Part shown: positions 27,369 through 36,161 of the stretch, one piece after another
How the letters are laid out: every line of letters starts with the position of its first letter
Numbering within the stretch: the stretch's first letter is position 1
From: Paraburkholderia sp. DHOC27
Lineage (GTDB): Bacteria; Pseudomonadota; Gammaproteobacteria; Burkholderiales; Burkholderiaceae
Length of the DNA: 64,000 nucleotides
Assembly (NCBI RefSeq): GCF_003429005.1
Contig: NZ_QVQV01000010.1
Coordinates: 62,001 to 126,000, forward strand
Reading direction: 5' to 3'
The notes under the pieces: generated by a model
What the model was told of the DNA's origin: nothing
What the model saw: the letters and a program-made list of their open reading frames with translations, nothing else
The model's database searches: none
Position numbers and translations under genes: made by a program

Positions 27369-28550
27369 ATGAAGATCGATCTGCCGACCCTTGACGGGGC
27401 GATTCAAACCTACAGCATGCAGCATCTCGAAGATACCGTGCCGCCGGCAACTGTTCCGTCGTTTAACCGCATTGCCTATGCGGCCGCGCACGTTGTAGTC
27501 GATCCGCGCTCGGCATATGAACCGTGGAGCGATACGCCGCGTGTCGATTGGGACACGACGCTGGCGTTTCGGGAATATCTGTATGGACTCGGCTTCAAGG
27601 TCGCTGAGGCGATGGATACGGCGCAACGCGGCATGGGTGTCGGATGGGCCACCGCCGCGGAACTGATTCGCCGCAGCATCGCGCATGCTCGCACGATCCC
27701 TGGCGCCGATCTGGCGTGCGGCGCGGGTACGGACCACCTGGACAACGGGCGCCGCCATAGCCTGTCGGACGTCATCAACGCCTATAACGATCAGTTTGAG
27801 GTTATCGAGTCTGCGGGTGGCCGCCCCATCATGATGGCAAGCCGCGCGCTCTGCGCAGCAGCGCGCTCTGCTGACGACTACAAGAATGTTTACGACGCGG
27901 TGATTTCCGGGTCACGCAACAAGGTCGTACTGCACTGGCTCGGCGAAGCCTTCGACGCCTCGCTCGCGGGTTACTGGGGCAGCAGCGACGTGGCCACCGC
28001 GATGTCAACGGTCCTCGACATCATCAGACTTCACCAAGGCAAGATCGAGGGTATCAAGATCTCGCTGCTCGACGCGGAACACGAGCGTCAGTTGCGCTCC
28101 CAGCTTCCCGATGGCGTACTGATGTTTACCGGCGACGACTACAACTACGGCGATCTGATCGCCGGCGACAGCACCGGTGAATCACACGCGTTGCTCGGCA
28201 TCTTCGACCCGATCGCCCCGGTTGCATCCCGGGCACTCGTGGCGCTTGCAGCCGGCGATCAGCAAAGCTACCACCGCCTGATTGCCCCAACTGTGGATCT
28301 GTCGCGAGAGTTGTTCGTTGCGCCAACGCAGTATTACAAGGCGGGTGTGGTTTTTCTTGCATGGCTCAACGGTCATCAAAGCCATTTTTCGATGGCCGGT
28401 GGCATGCAGTCAGCCCGCTCCGCCCTGCACTACTCTGAAGTGTTCAGAAAAGCGGACGTGGCAGGCGTTCTGATTCGTCCCGAACTGGCGCGCCGCAGGA
28501 TGGCTGAATTTCTTCGCCTGAATGCTGGTATCGAACAGCAGGCAACGTAA
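27369..28550 (+). CDS. DUF993 protein, DHDPS/aldolase-like TIM barrel of unknown function
   Basis: A 393-residue protein with the family's conserved FNRIAYAAAHVVVDP, RVDWDTTLAFREYLYGLG and VAEAMDTAQRGMGVGW segments. The family has no established reaction. The barrel resembles N-acetylneuraminate lyase/DHDPS-type enzymes, and IEGIKISLLD places a lysine (K230) where that superfamily has its Schiff-base lysine. Homologues occur next to Gfo/Idh/MocA dehydrogenases and LacI regulators in actinobacteria. Here it sits between the GMC oxidase and the MFS permease, suggesting an aldol or dehydration step on an oxidised sugar. The function is inferred, not known. Confidence 0.85.
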   Translation: MKIDLPTLDGAIQTYSMQHLEDTVPPATVPSFNRIAYAAAHVVVDPRSAYEPWSDTPRVDWDTTLAFREYLYGLGFKVAEAMDTAQRGMGVGWATAAELIRRSIAHARTIPGADLACGAGTDHLDNGRRHSLSDVINAYNDQFEVIESAGGRPIMMASRALCAAARSADDYKNVYDAVISGSRNKVVLHWLGEAFDASLAGYWGSSDVATAMSTVLDIIRLHQGKIEGIKISLLDAEHERQLRSQLPDGVLMFTGDDYNYGDLIAGDSTGESHALLGIFDPIAPVASRALVALAAGDQQSYHRLIAPTVDLSRELFVAPTQYYKAGVVFLAWLNGHQSHFSMAGGMQSARSALHYSEVFRKADVAGVLIRPELARRRMAEFLRLNAGIEQQAT

Positions 28551-28583
28551 GCGCGATCTTTCTTGAGGCGTACGGAGTTAAAA

Positions 28584-29915
28584 ATGACGGGACAGTTAGC
28601 CAGCGGTATCTCGGCGTCACGCGGCAGTGATCTTGCGGTCACAGGCAAGGACCTCCGCAGGGTGATCGGTGCCAGTGTCGCCGGTAGCGCGATGGAGTGG
28701 TACGACTTCAGCATCTACGGTACGGCCTCGGCATTGATCTTCTCGGATCTGTTCTTCCCGGGACTCAGCAAGGCTGCGGGCCTGCTGGCGATTTTCGGCG
28801 CCTATGCGGCCGGGTTCCTTGCGCGTCCCTTTGGGGGCCTCTTCTTCGGTTGGCTCGGCGACAAATATGGACGCAAGAGCGTGCTCGTCGCGACTGTACT
28901 ACTCATGGGTGGGTCGACGTTCTGTATTGGTCTTTTGCCCACATATGACGAGGTAGGTGTCTGGGCAGCCGCGCTTCTTGTCGTGCTTAGACTCCTGCAG
29001 GGGTTCGGCGCCGGTGCGGAGCAGGCGGGTGCATCCCTGATCGTGTCAGAGTTCGCTCCGCCCGCACGGCGAGGGTTCTACGCGGCGCTTCCGTTTGCCG
29101 GATGCATTGTGGGCATCCTGTTAGCTAATGCGATTTTCACGGCGGTGCAGCATTTGCCCAAAGAGGCGTTTCTTAGCTACGGATGGCGCATACCCTTTCT
29201 GTTCAGCGCTGCCGTCGTCGTAGTGGGTATCGTGATCCGGATGCGGGTTAAGGAGAGCCCAGTTTTCGAAGAAATAAAAAAGACAGGTCATGCGAGCAAG
29301 CGTCCTGTGCGAGACCTGATGACTGAGGCCCGCGGAACACTGCTGGTCGCGTTCTGCCTTCGCGTTGGTGAGAACGGCTCGTCGTATCTTTACCAGGTGT
29401 TCGCGTTGAGCTACCTGACCAAGGTATTACTGGTCGATAAATCGGTCGGCACGATTGGCATCACGATCGCTGCTGCGCTCGCAGTGATCACCATTCCGCT
29501 GATGGGCTGGCTCTCCGATCGGTTTGGACGGCGCCTCATGTACAGGATCGTTGCACTGTTTACCTGCCTGTGGGCCTTCCCCGCGTTCTGGTTGTTCAGC
29601 ACCCAGGATCCGGTACTGATTGTGTTGAGTATGGCTATTGCGATCGGCGTCGGCGTATTTGGTATGTATGGCATTCAGGGCGCCTATTTCCCCGAGCTTT
29701 TCAGCGCGCGGTATCGCTACACCGGTATCGCGGTTAGCAAGGAATTCGCGGCGGTCGCGTCTGGCGGCATTGCGCCGTTTATTGCAGCCGCCTTGCTGTC
29801 CTGGGCGCACGGCGCATTCTGGCCGATTGCGACGTATATCGTGGTGCTCGCAGGCATCAGCTTCATTGCCACGTTTTTCGCGCCAGAAACACGTGGGATC
29901 AGTCTGAGAAAGTGA
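28584..29915 (+). CDS. MFS permease, metabolite:H+ symporter (MHS) family
   Basis: A 443-residue, 12-helix transporter of the ShiA/ProP/KgtP group. Start ATG at 28584 after ACGGAG. It has the MHS N-terminal GSAMEWYDFSIYGTASAL, the loop 2-3 motif GWLGDKYGRKSVLVAT and repeat motif GWLSDRFGRR. Members take up organic acids or zwitterions with protons. As the last operon gene it may import an acidic form of the substrate or export a pathway acid, complementing the ABC importer. Confidence 0.9.
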   Translation: MTGQLASGISASRGSDLAVTGKDLRRVIGASVAGSAMEWYDFSIYGTASALIFSDLFFPGLSKAAGLLAIFGAYAAGFLARPFGGLFFGWLGDKYGRKSVLVATVLLMGGSTFCIGLLPTYDEVGVWAAALLVVLRLLQGFGAGAEQAGASLIVSEFAPPARRGFYAALPFAGCIVGILLANAIFTAVQHLPKEAFLSYGWRIPFLFSAAVVVVGIVIRMRVKESPVFEEIKKTGHASKRPVRDLMTEARGTLLVAFCLRVGENGSSYLYQVFALSYLTKVLLVDKSVGTIGITIAAALAVITIPLMGWLSDRFGRRLMYRIVALFTCLWAFPAFWLFSTQDPVLIVLSMAIAIGVGVFGMYGIQGAYFPELFSARYRYTGIAVSKEFAAVASGGIAPFIAAALLSWAHGAFWPIATYIVVLAGISFIATFFAPETRGISLRK

Positions 29916-30270
29916 AGAGCGACTCCGAACTGTAGGGGCTCGATCTCAGTGAACGTAAGTCGATTGGGAATGCAGCTGAATCGGTACGATTGATCAAAGG
30001 CCAACGTCTGCAATCGAGCGATCTTCAGCCGTCCGGCTGCGCTTCACCGATGTCAGTTCGTGGCCGAGCGCAGTCTGATGGCGAGGGGCTCTGTCCGACC
30101 CATAGCGGACGTTGACAAGCGGTCGGCGCATATGGCCGCTTTGTGGCCAAAGCAGTCAGCCGCCTCGGTTTCATCAGCGGCCCAAATTTGCACCTGAGCG
30201 GCCATTCACGGTTGCAAACTCTGAGTCGAAAACCGTTCAGACTTGCTCGCTGCTTCGAAGCCGGGAGTGT
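29916..30270. other. Gene-free convergent spacer
   Basis: This lies between the ends of the catabolic operon and the hybrid kinase gene, which converge here. I see no gene and no clear terminator. It contains short GC-rich fragments (GGACGTTGACAAGCGGTCGG, CGGCCATTCACGG) of the kind scattered between Burkholderiaceae genes. Confidence 0.4.
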
Positions 30271-33200
30271 CTACTGATCCTTAGAAGACGCGATCAACTC
30301 ATTCAGCCGTGCGATGTTCGCAGGCTTGATCAAATGATGGTCGAAGCCCGCCTGCTTCACGCGCTGCAAATGCTCGTCTCCTGCGTACCCGCTGTGTGCG
30401 ATCAGCATGACGTGCGCAAAACCCGAAGCTGCTCGCAGCCGGCGGGCGACCTCGTAACCGTCCATGCCAGGCAATCCAATGTCGAGAAGCACGACGTCGG
30501 GACGGAACTCACTCGCGCGGACCAGTGCGGTCGGTCCGTCGACAGCGACCTCGACTTCGTGATTATCCAGGCGAAGCAACATTGCGCTACTCTCTGCGGC
30601 ATCCGCGTTGTCGTCCACGATGAGAATGCGCCGTGGTGCAACAGGGCATGCCGCGATCGGATCGACCACGACATCAACAGAAAGACTCGCCTGCGCGTTC
30701 GTCAACGGAAGCGCTGGAAGCTGAACTATAAACGTGCTTCCATGCCCCAGCCCTCTGCTCAACGCACGTACCGTACCGTGATGCAGCCCGACAAGCCGAT
30801 GAACCAGCGCGAGCCCCAAGCCGAGGCCTGCGGACTTTCTGTCAAGGGAGCGCTCCGCCTGAACAAAGATGGTGAAAACCGTTGGTATAAGGTCTGGCGC
30901 CATGCCGATACCGTTATCCGTCACAGTCAACGTCGCTTGATCGCCGTCGCGCGTCAGTGAGATTGAAATCGTCCCGAGTGGCGGGGTGTACTTGATCGCA
31001 TTGCCGAGCAGGTTCGTAACAATCTGCTCAAGCCGTAATGCATCGCCTTCGACCATCAGGGCCGCCTTGGGGAGTGCAATCGACAGCTCATGTTGACGGG
31101 CGTCGTTTTCTGGGCGAATGGCGGCAATGCCGTGCTCGACGACCTCCACCAGATTCACCGGTTCAGTCCTGAGGTTGATAATGCCGCGCGTGATGCGCGA
31201 CACGTCGAGAAGATCATCAATCAGACCAATCTCATGCTGCAGCTGCCGTTTCGCTATGGCTCGCGCACGCTGCTCAGTCGAGGCGTCTCCATTTTGCCGA
31301 TCCCATACCTCGAGGCTGTTGCTGATCGCTGTGAGCGGATTGCGCAGTTCGTGGCCTAGCATCGCCAGGAAATCGTCCTTCTGACGGTCAGCGGATTCCA
31401 ACCGGTCTACGAGAAGCTGATGCTGCGTAATGTCTTCAATGGTGAGCACGATCAGTTCGTTTGCAGGCCCGGCAACGCGGGCCGCATTAAGCCGCATGGT
31501 GCGCTTTCCAATATCCTCGAAAACATGCGTAATCTGAAAATTTCTAACGACTGCTTCATGCGGGAGCGCCTGTTCGAGCAACTCGCGCAGGCTCGGAATG
31601 TCCCACTGCCGGTTTCCCAGCGAAAAGAGCATCGTGCCGATCGTATTCGCGGAGGTCGTCTGAAAAGTCTGGTAGAACGCACGGTTGGCCCGCGCAACGC
31701 GCAGGTCTGGCTCGAGCACAAGCAGCGGCTCGGACATTGTGTTGATGATTGCATCAGCATAGTCACGTGCCCCGACAACTTCATCGTGCGCCGTCTTTAG
31801 TTCCTGATTCCGGTAACGCAATTCGTCGTTGGTGGTCGAAAGCTCTTCGTTCAACGACTGCAACTCCTCCTTGGCCGCCTCAAGTTCTTCATTGGTGCTC
31901 TGGAATTCTTCGTTACTCGATAGCAGCTCTTCTTCGCTTGACTTGAGTTCTTCGCGCGCGCTTTCATGTTCTTCCAGCATGGCGCGAAGCTGCGTTCTCA
32001 TCGCGCCGATCTCGGCATTCAGCCGAGCGATTTCCTCGTCTTTGGGGTCCGTTTCCTGTGCGCTGACCTTGCGTCCAAGGCGGTGGCGTACTGCCTGCAA
32101 CAGTAGGGCCTTTACCGTCTCTTCTTTGGGATTCAGCCGCGCATCCGTAAGTTGTCGCGAATTTTCGAAGAAAATCAGAAACCAGCGGCCTTCCACGCCA
32201 GCAGCTTGCACCGGATGCACTTCAAGGCTGGCAGTCGTCGGCGCGCCGACGCTCCCGACCTCAATTTCGGCTTTGCGAACAGCCAGGCCCTCCCGACGTG
32301 CTTGCCTGATCGCGTCGTTAAGGGCAGGAAAAACTTCAGGCTTCGCGAGTCGTTCGAGGTTTGTGCTCGGAGGGCCGCTCGGATTGGCAAGATAGGCGGA
32401 AGTGTCACCTCGATATTCGATGACGTTCAGATCATCGTCACATAGAACCGAAGGTGGTACATATCGAACCATCGACACGCGATCCACTTCGGCGCGAAGT
32501 AACGTGGCGTCATCGGGGCCTGGCTGTTCGCCAGATACGCTGCGCGCGCGGACTCTGACCGCTGGCACCAGGGTGGGAGACAGACGCATCTCTGCAGGCG
32601 GCCCGATGCGGGGCTTTTTGCTGTACAGCTTGGTGCGCTTGTTGTCGATGACGCCAAAGAGTTCGGAGAACGCGCCAACCGTCTCCGATGGGCCCAGCAT
32701 CAGCACGCCTTCGGGCTTCAGCGCATAGTGAAACAGTGGCATCACACCGCGCTGAGCCGGCGGGCTTAGATAGATCAGCAGGTTGCGGCAGCTGACCAGA
32801 CTCATCCGGGAAAATGGCGGATCGCTCACCACGTCGTGTCGCGCAAAGGTGCACAAATCTCGTACGGACTTATCAACGCTGTAGTATTCGCCGTCGCGCA
32901 CAAAGAAGCGCTCCAGGCGTTCGCGAGACACGTTTCGCGCAATGTTTTCAATGTACCGGCCAGTTCTGGCCGTCTCCAGTGCTTCCGGACTGATATCCGT
33001 GCCGAAGATCTGAATGGACGCGGTCTTTGCATCAGCGCCCAGGTATTCGAGCAGGCAAATAGCGATCGAATACACCTCCTCACCGGTTGCGCATCCTGGT
33101 ACCCAGATTCGCAGCGTCGCGCCCGTGTCGCCCTCGCTTACAAGACGGGGAAAGACGTTTTGGGTCAGCGCTTCAAATGTTTCTGGATCGCGAAAGAATT

Positions 33201-34056
33201 CCGTGACATGGATAAGCAGGTCGCGCCCGAGTGCGAGCGTTTCCGCGGGCTCCGCTTCGAGCACGGAAATATACTCGGTCATTGAGGCGAGTTGCCGCAG
33301 TGCCATTCGACGGGATAGTCGGCGCTGGATCGTACCAAGTTTGTAACGGGTAAAGTCGATATTGCATGCGTTCTGCAGCAGGCGGAAGATCGGCCGCAGA
33401 TTTGATTCCGCCTTTTCGACCGCTTCACCTTTAAGTCCACGCACCGACCGTAGATTAGGGTGTCGCCCTATCCATATTATTTCTTTTGCGATTTCACGCG
33501 GTGCGAGGATGCGATCCACGCAGCCCAAACCAATCGCCGCATGGGGCATGCTGTTAAAGAGCGCCGAGGCGTCCTGAGCGAAGGTAATGCCTCCTTCAGC
33601 CTGCATCGACTGAAGACCGAGCGCTCCATCCGAGCCGCTTCCAGAGAGAATGATACCGACGGCGTCAGAGCCTCGATCTTTGGCCAGCGAGGTCAGCAGA
33701 TCATCGATCGGCATTGGAGGTCCGAGCGATTCATCGCGCGGCTCGAGGCGGATCTGCTGGTCGATCACGAACATGCGTTTGTTCGCGGGGATCGTGTAAA
33801 GGTGGTCTACCTCGATCGCCATACCATCAGCGGCTTCCAATACCGGCATCGCCACACGCTTGGCCAGGATGTCAGGGAGCAGGCTGTGGCGAGACGCGTC
33901 AAGATGCTGTACGACGAGAAATGCCATGCCGCTCGCAGCGGGCACTTCAGACATCAGATCGGAAATCGCCTCGAGGCCGCCAGCTGAAGCGCCGATGCCT
34001 ACTATCGTAAAGCCTCGTGGAACTGGATCGCTCTCTGGCCGCGAAGGATGGCTCAC
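30271..34056 (-). CDS. CheB-CheR-PAS-histidine kinase-receiver fusion protein
   Basis: A 1261-residue multidomain sensor. GTG start ending at 34056 with GGAG five bases ahead. Order: CheB-like methylesterase (about 15-200, GIGASAGGLEAI, ILSGSGSDG), CheR methyltransferase (about 220-490, SAM motif PGCATGEEVYSIA near 322, SCRNLLIYL), a Glu/Ser-rich coiled coil with repeated SSEEE/SxNEE units (about 680-770), PAS (about 780-890), HisKA with phospho-His in MLGHELRNPL (near 904), HATPase (TDNGIGM, GLGLGLALVHRLV), and a C-terminal receiver with phospho-Asp in VVLLDIGLPG (near 1190). There is no membrane segment and no chemoreceptor neighbour, so it is a cytoplasmic phosphorelay protein, probably a stress or light/redox sensor. 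Confidence 0.93.
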   Translation of the reverse strand: MSHPSRPESDPVPRGFTIVGIGASAGGLEAISDLMSEVPAASGMAFLVVQHLDASRHSLLPDILAKRVAMPVLEAADGMAIEVDHLYTIPANKRMFVIDQQIRLEPRDESLGPPMPIDDLLTSLAKDRGSDAVGIILSGSGSDGALGLQSMQAEGGITFAQDASALFNSMPHAAIGLGCVDRILAPREIAKEIIWIGRHPNLRSVRGLKGEAVEKAESNLRPIFRLLQNACNIDFTRYKLGTIQRRLSRRMALRQLASMTEYISVLEAEPAETLALGRDLLIHVTEFFRDPETFEALTQNVFPRLVSEGDTGATLRIWVPGCATGEEVYSIAICLLEYLGADAKTASIQIFGTDISPEALETARTGRYIENIARNVSRERLERFFVRDGEYYSVDKSVRDLCTFARHDVVSDPPFSRMSLVSCRNLLIYLSPPAQRGVMPLFHYALKPEGVLMLGPSETVGAFSELFGVIDNKRTKLYSKKPRIGPPAEMRLSPTLVPAVRVRARSVSGEQPGPDDATLLRAEVDRVSMVRYVPPSVLCDDDLNVIEYRGDTSAYLANPSGPPSTNLERLAKPEVFPALNDAIRQARREGLAVRKAEIEVGSVGAPTTASLEVHPVQAAGVEGRWFLIFFENSRQLTDARLNPKEETVKALLLQAVRHRLGRKVSAQETDPKDEEIARLNAEIGAMRTQLRAMLEEHESAREELKSSEEELLSSNEEFQSTNEELEAAKEELQSLNEELSTTNDELRYRNQELKTAHDEVVGARDYADAIINTMSEPLLVLEPDLRVARANRAFYQTFQTTSANTIGTMLFSLGNRQWDIPSLRELLEQALPHEAVVRNFQITHVFEDIGKRTMRLNAARVAGPANELIVLTIEDITQHQLLVDRLESADRQKDDFLAMLGHELRNPLTAISNSLEVWDRQNGDASTEQRARAIAKRQLQHEIGLIDDLLDVSRITRGIINLRTEPVNLVEVVEHGIAAIRPENDARQHELSIALPKAALMVEGDALRLEQIVTNLLGNAIKYTPPLGTISISLTRDGDQATLTVTDNGIGMAPDLIPTVFTIFVQAERSLDRKSAGLGLGLALVHRLVGLHHGTVRALSRGLGHGSTFIVQLPALPLTNAQASLSVDVVVDPIAACPVAPRRILIVDDNADAAESSAMLLRLDNHEVEVAVDGPTALVRASEFRPDVVLLDIGLPGMDGYEVARRLRAASGFAHVMLIAHSGYAGDEHLQRVKQAGFDHHLIKPANIARLNELIASSKDQ

Positions 34057-34416
34057 AGTAACTCCGATTGTGCCGGATAGCTGCAATCAGCAAACGAAAG
34101 ATACTTGACCGGCAGACTATTCATTTTACATTTTGAAGGGATGTCACTGCTGTGGGCGCTGCCTGCAAAACGCCATGGTACCCGAGCTGCGTTCGACATT
34201 AATTGCAGGCCGCTGATTTTCTACGCGGCTGTATAGCTCTTTCCTGCGGTCGCTAGCCTTCAGATTGTGCACAAAGTTTGAGCAAGCGCCGAGCCCGCAA
34301 TTATTGGCCACGGCGCAAGGCGCATTTCCCTCCACCTGAGGCGGCACGCCGCTTGCTCAACCCACCAAACCTGCTGCGAACCACGCGGCACGCCAATCCA
34401 CCCGATCGAGCCAATC
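34057..34416. other. Gene-free stretch upstream of the hybrid kinase
   Basis: It should contain the promoter of the minus-strand kinase gene. No gene, repeat or clear promoter boxes could be supported. Confidence 0.35.
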
Positions 34417-34665
34417 ATGATTGCCACCGAGTCGAACTCCGGTATCTTTGTAATTGACGGCGTAGCCGTGTCTCTCACGTTCTATTCCGACACAAAGGTT
34501 TTACGCATGCACAACCGTGCTGGGAGATTTGTACGGGAGTCCCGTTGGTCGGGCTCATGGGACGCGCTCGTCGCCTTGCTCGAGCCAGAAGGCGGATGCA
34601 ACTACGCTATCGATGCGCGGCCTTCGCGCCGCAAAATTGCATCCGGGGACGCTCTCGTTGCGTGA
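34417..34665 (+). CDS. Small hypothetical protein
   Basis: An 82-residue ORF (MIATESNSGIFVIDGVAVSLTF...) with no recognised domain and no strong SD. The N-terminal half alternates hydrophobic and polar residues as a beta sheet would; the C-terminal part is basic. It could be genuine or chance. Confidence 0.3.
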   Translation: MIATESNSGIFVIDGVAVSLTFYSDTKVLRMHNRAGRFVRESRWSGSWDALVALLEPEGGCNYAIDARPSRRKIASGDALVA

Positions 34666-34683
34666 TGAACGCGCGCAGTTACT

Positions 34684-35612
34684 TCATTTTTCCACCGCCG
34701 CAAGTACAGTCGACAATAAGATCGGCCAGACCGAAGAGTTCGTCATTACTTCGTCGAAGTGCCCGGCATCAGGAACCGTTATGACCTTGGCGAAATCGCC
34801 CGCGCGATTGGCAGCGGTCGCGTAGCAGCGTGCCAATCGCGGTGGTGCGATCGTGTCGTCGTCACCGTTGATTGCTACAGTGCGGATCCTGCGGGCAGCA
34901 GGTCGATAGGCGACGTGTCCGCGAAAACGTCTCGACGGGCTTCGTCAGGTTCGCCCGTGAGCATTTCAGCGCTAACGCCGCACGACCTCCGGATCACGTC
35001 TGCATCGTCGCGAAGATCGGGCAAACCGCCCAGGCTCACGACCGCCGGAATCCGCAAGGGGGCGTTCACCCAAAGCGGACTGCTTTCCGGTATTCGACTA
35101 CGCGACGCCGCCCAAAGCGCCAGTTGCGCCCCTGCTGAGTGTCCCACTGCGACGACGCGCGTCAGGTCGACGTGCAATGTTTCTGCGTTCCGGGTCAATT
35201 CGTTGATAGCACTGCTGATGTCGTTATAGGTCCCGGGAAATCCTCCGCCTATTTCATCTACCCGACGGTATTCGATGTTCCACGCCGCAATACCGTGCTG
35301 CGCAAATGCCGCAGCCAGCGAGCGGAATTGCGCCAGTCCACCGTATCGGCTTTGCCAGCAACCACCATGAATGAGGATGACCACAGGCGACCGGCCTTTC
35401 TTCTCGCCTGATGGCGCGAAAAACTCGGCGCGCTGTGAGGGTGCTGGTCCGTAGGGAAACACCGCGTCGGCGTACGGCCCTTCCGTCGAAAGATAGGTTT
35501 GCAGATCGACGGGTTCCGCAATCGCTGCGCAAGCGGTAGTCATTAACAGGGTGCCTAACATTTGAATGGGACGCCTGAGAATAACGGCGGAAGCTTTTGA
35601 CCAGCTTTTCAT
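34684..35612 (-). pseudogene. Exported alpha/beta hydrolase, frameshifted near the C-terminus
   Basis: The main frame (34875-35612) gives 245 residues with a signal-like N-terminus (LGTLLMTTACAAIAEP), the oxyanion motif HGGCWQ and the nucleophile GHSAGA, but it stops before the catalytic Asp and His. They follow directly in another frame: from about 34877 down to a TGA at 34684-34686, one uninterrupted reading (VAINGDDDTIAPP...VPDAGHFDEV...) supplies DDT and GHF. A one-base deletion near 34878 explains this. Restored, it is a roughly 309-residue esterase/kynurenine-formamidase-like hydrolase. It may be a true lesion or a sequencing error. Confidence 0.8.
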
Positions 35613-35849
35613 TGTTCAATCCAGAGGCACGGCTCATCGTTGGAGAGCATATTGATTGACGCAGGGTCCCGAGTGTAGTGCTTCATGAATCTGGCCGGCC
35701 GCAATGTTAGTATCTGCGAGGCAGCGTTCGGGCAAAAGGCCATTCGACTCGACTTGCTCCTGATTCGGCCGCCAGAGAGTCGAGTCAATGCAAACGCGCT
35801 GGGTGTACGGTGCCTGGCTTCGAACCGGCTATCCTCAGTGAGCGATTGA

Positions 35850-36077
35850 ATGCGGTTTCAATATAGACGCTGGACGATCAATGCAACTCCCGACATCTCG
35901 GACGGCGGATTTCGGGCACACGCGCGTATCTCACCAGGAATGTTGAGCGGTGAAGAATACCTGCCTGTCATCGACCAGGCTGACTTGGGGCATTTCTCGC
36001 GCGAGGCTCTCGCAGTCGAACATGCCATTAACTGGGCAATGATCTGGATTGATACCCAGGAGGGCGAGCGGCCCTGA
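35850..36077 (+). CDS. Small conserved-type protein (CV_2116-like)
   Basis: A 75-residue protein, MRFQYRRWTINATPDI...ending HAINWAMIWIDTQE. The pattern (an N-terminal strand with a basic-aromatic start, then a C-terminal helix ending in WAxxWID) resembles small proteins common in Burkholderiaceae with no known function. It lies 84 bp upstream of a hybrid kinase gene in the same direction. Confidence 0.55.
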   Translation: MRFQYRRWTINATPDISDGGFRAHARISPGMLSGEEYLPVIDQADLGHFSREALAVEHAINWAMIWIDTQEGERP

Positions 36078-36161
36078 TCGCCCGGGCATCGGGGCTCTAG
36101 CCAGGGCATCGGCCGGTTCCAGAAACGCCGACCAGTTGTTCCGCCCTTTACTTTCCGCCAG

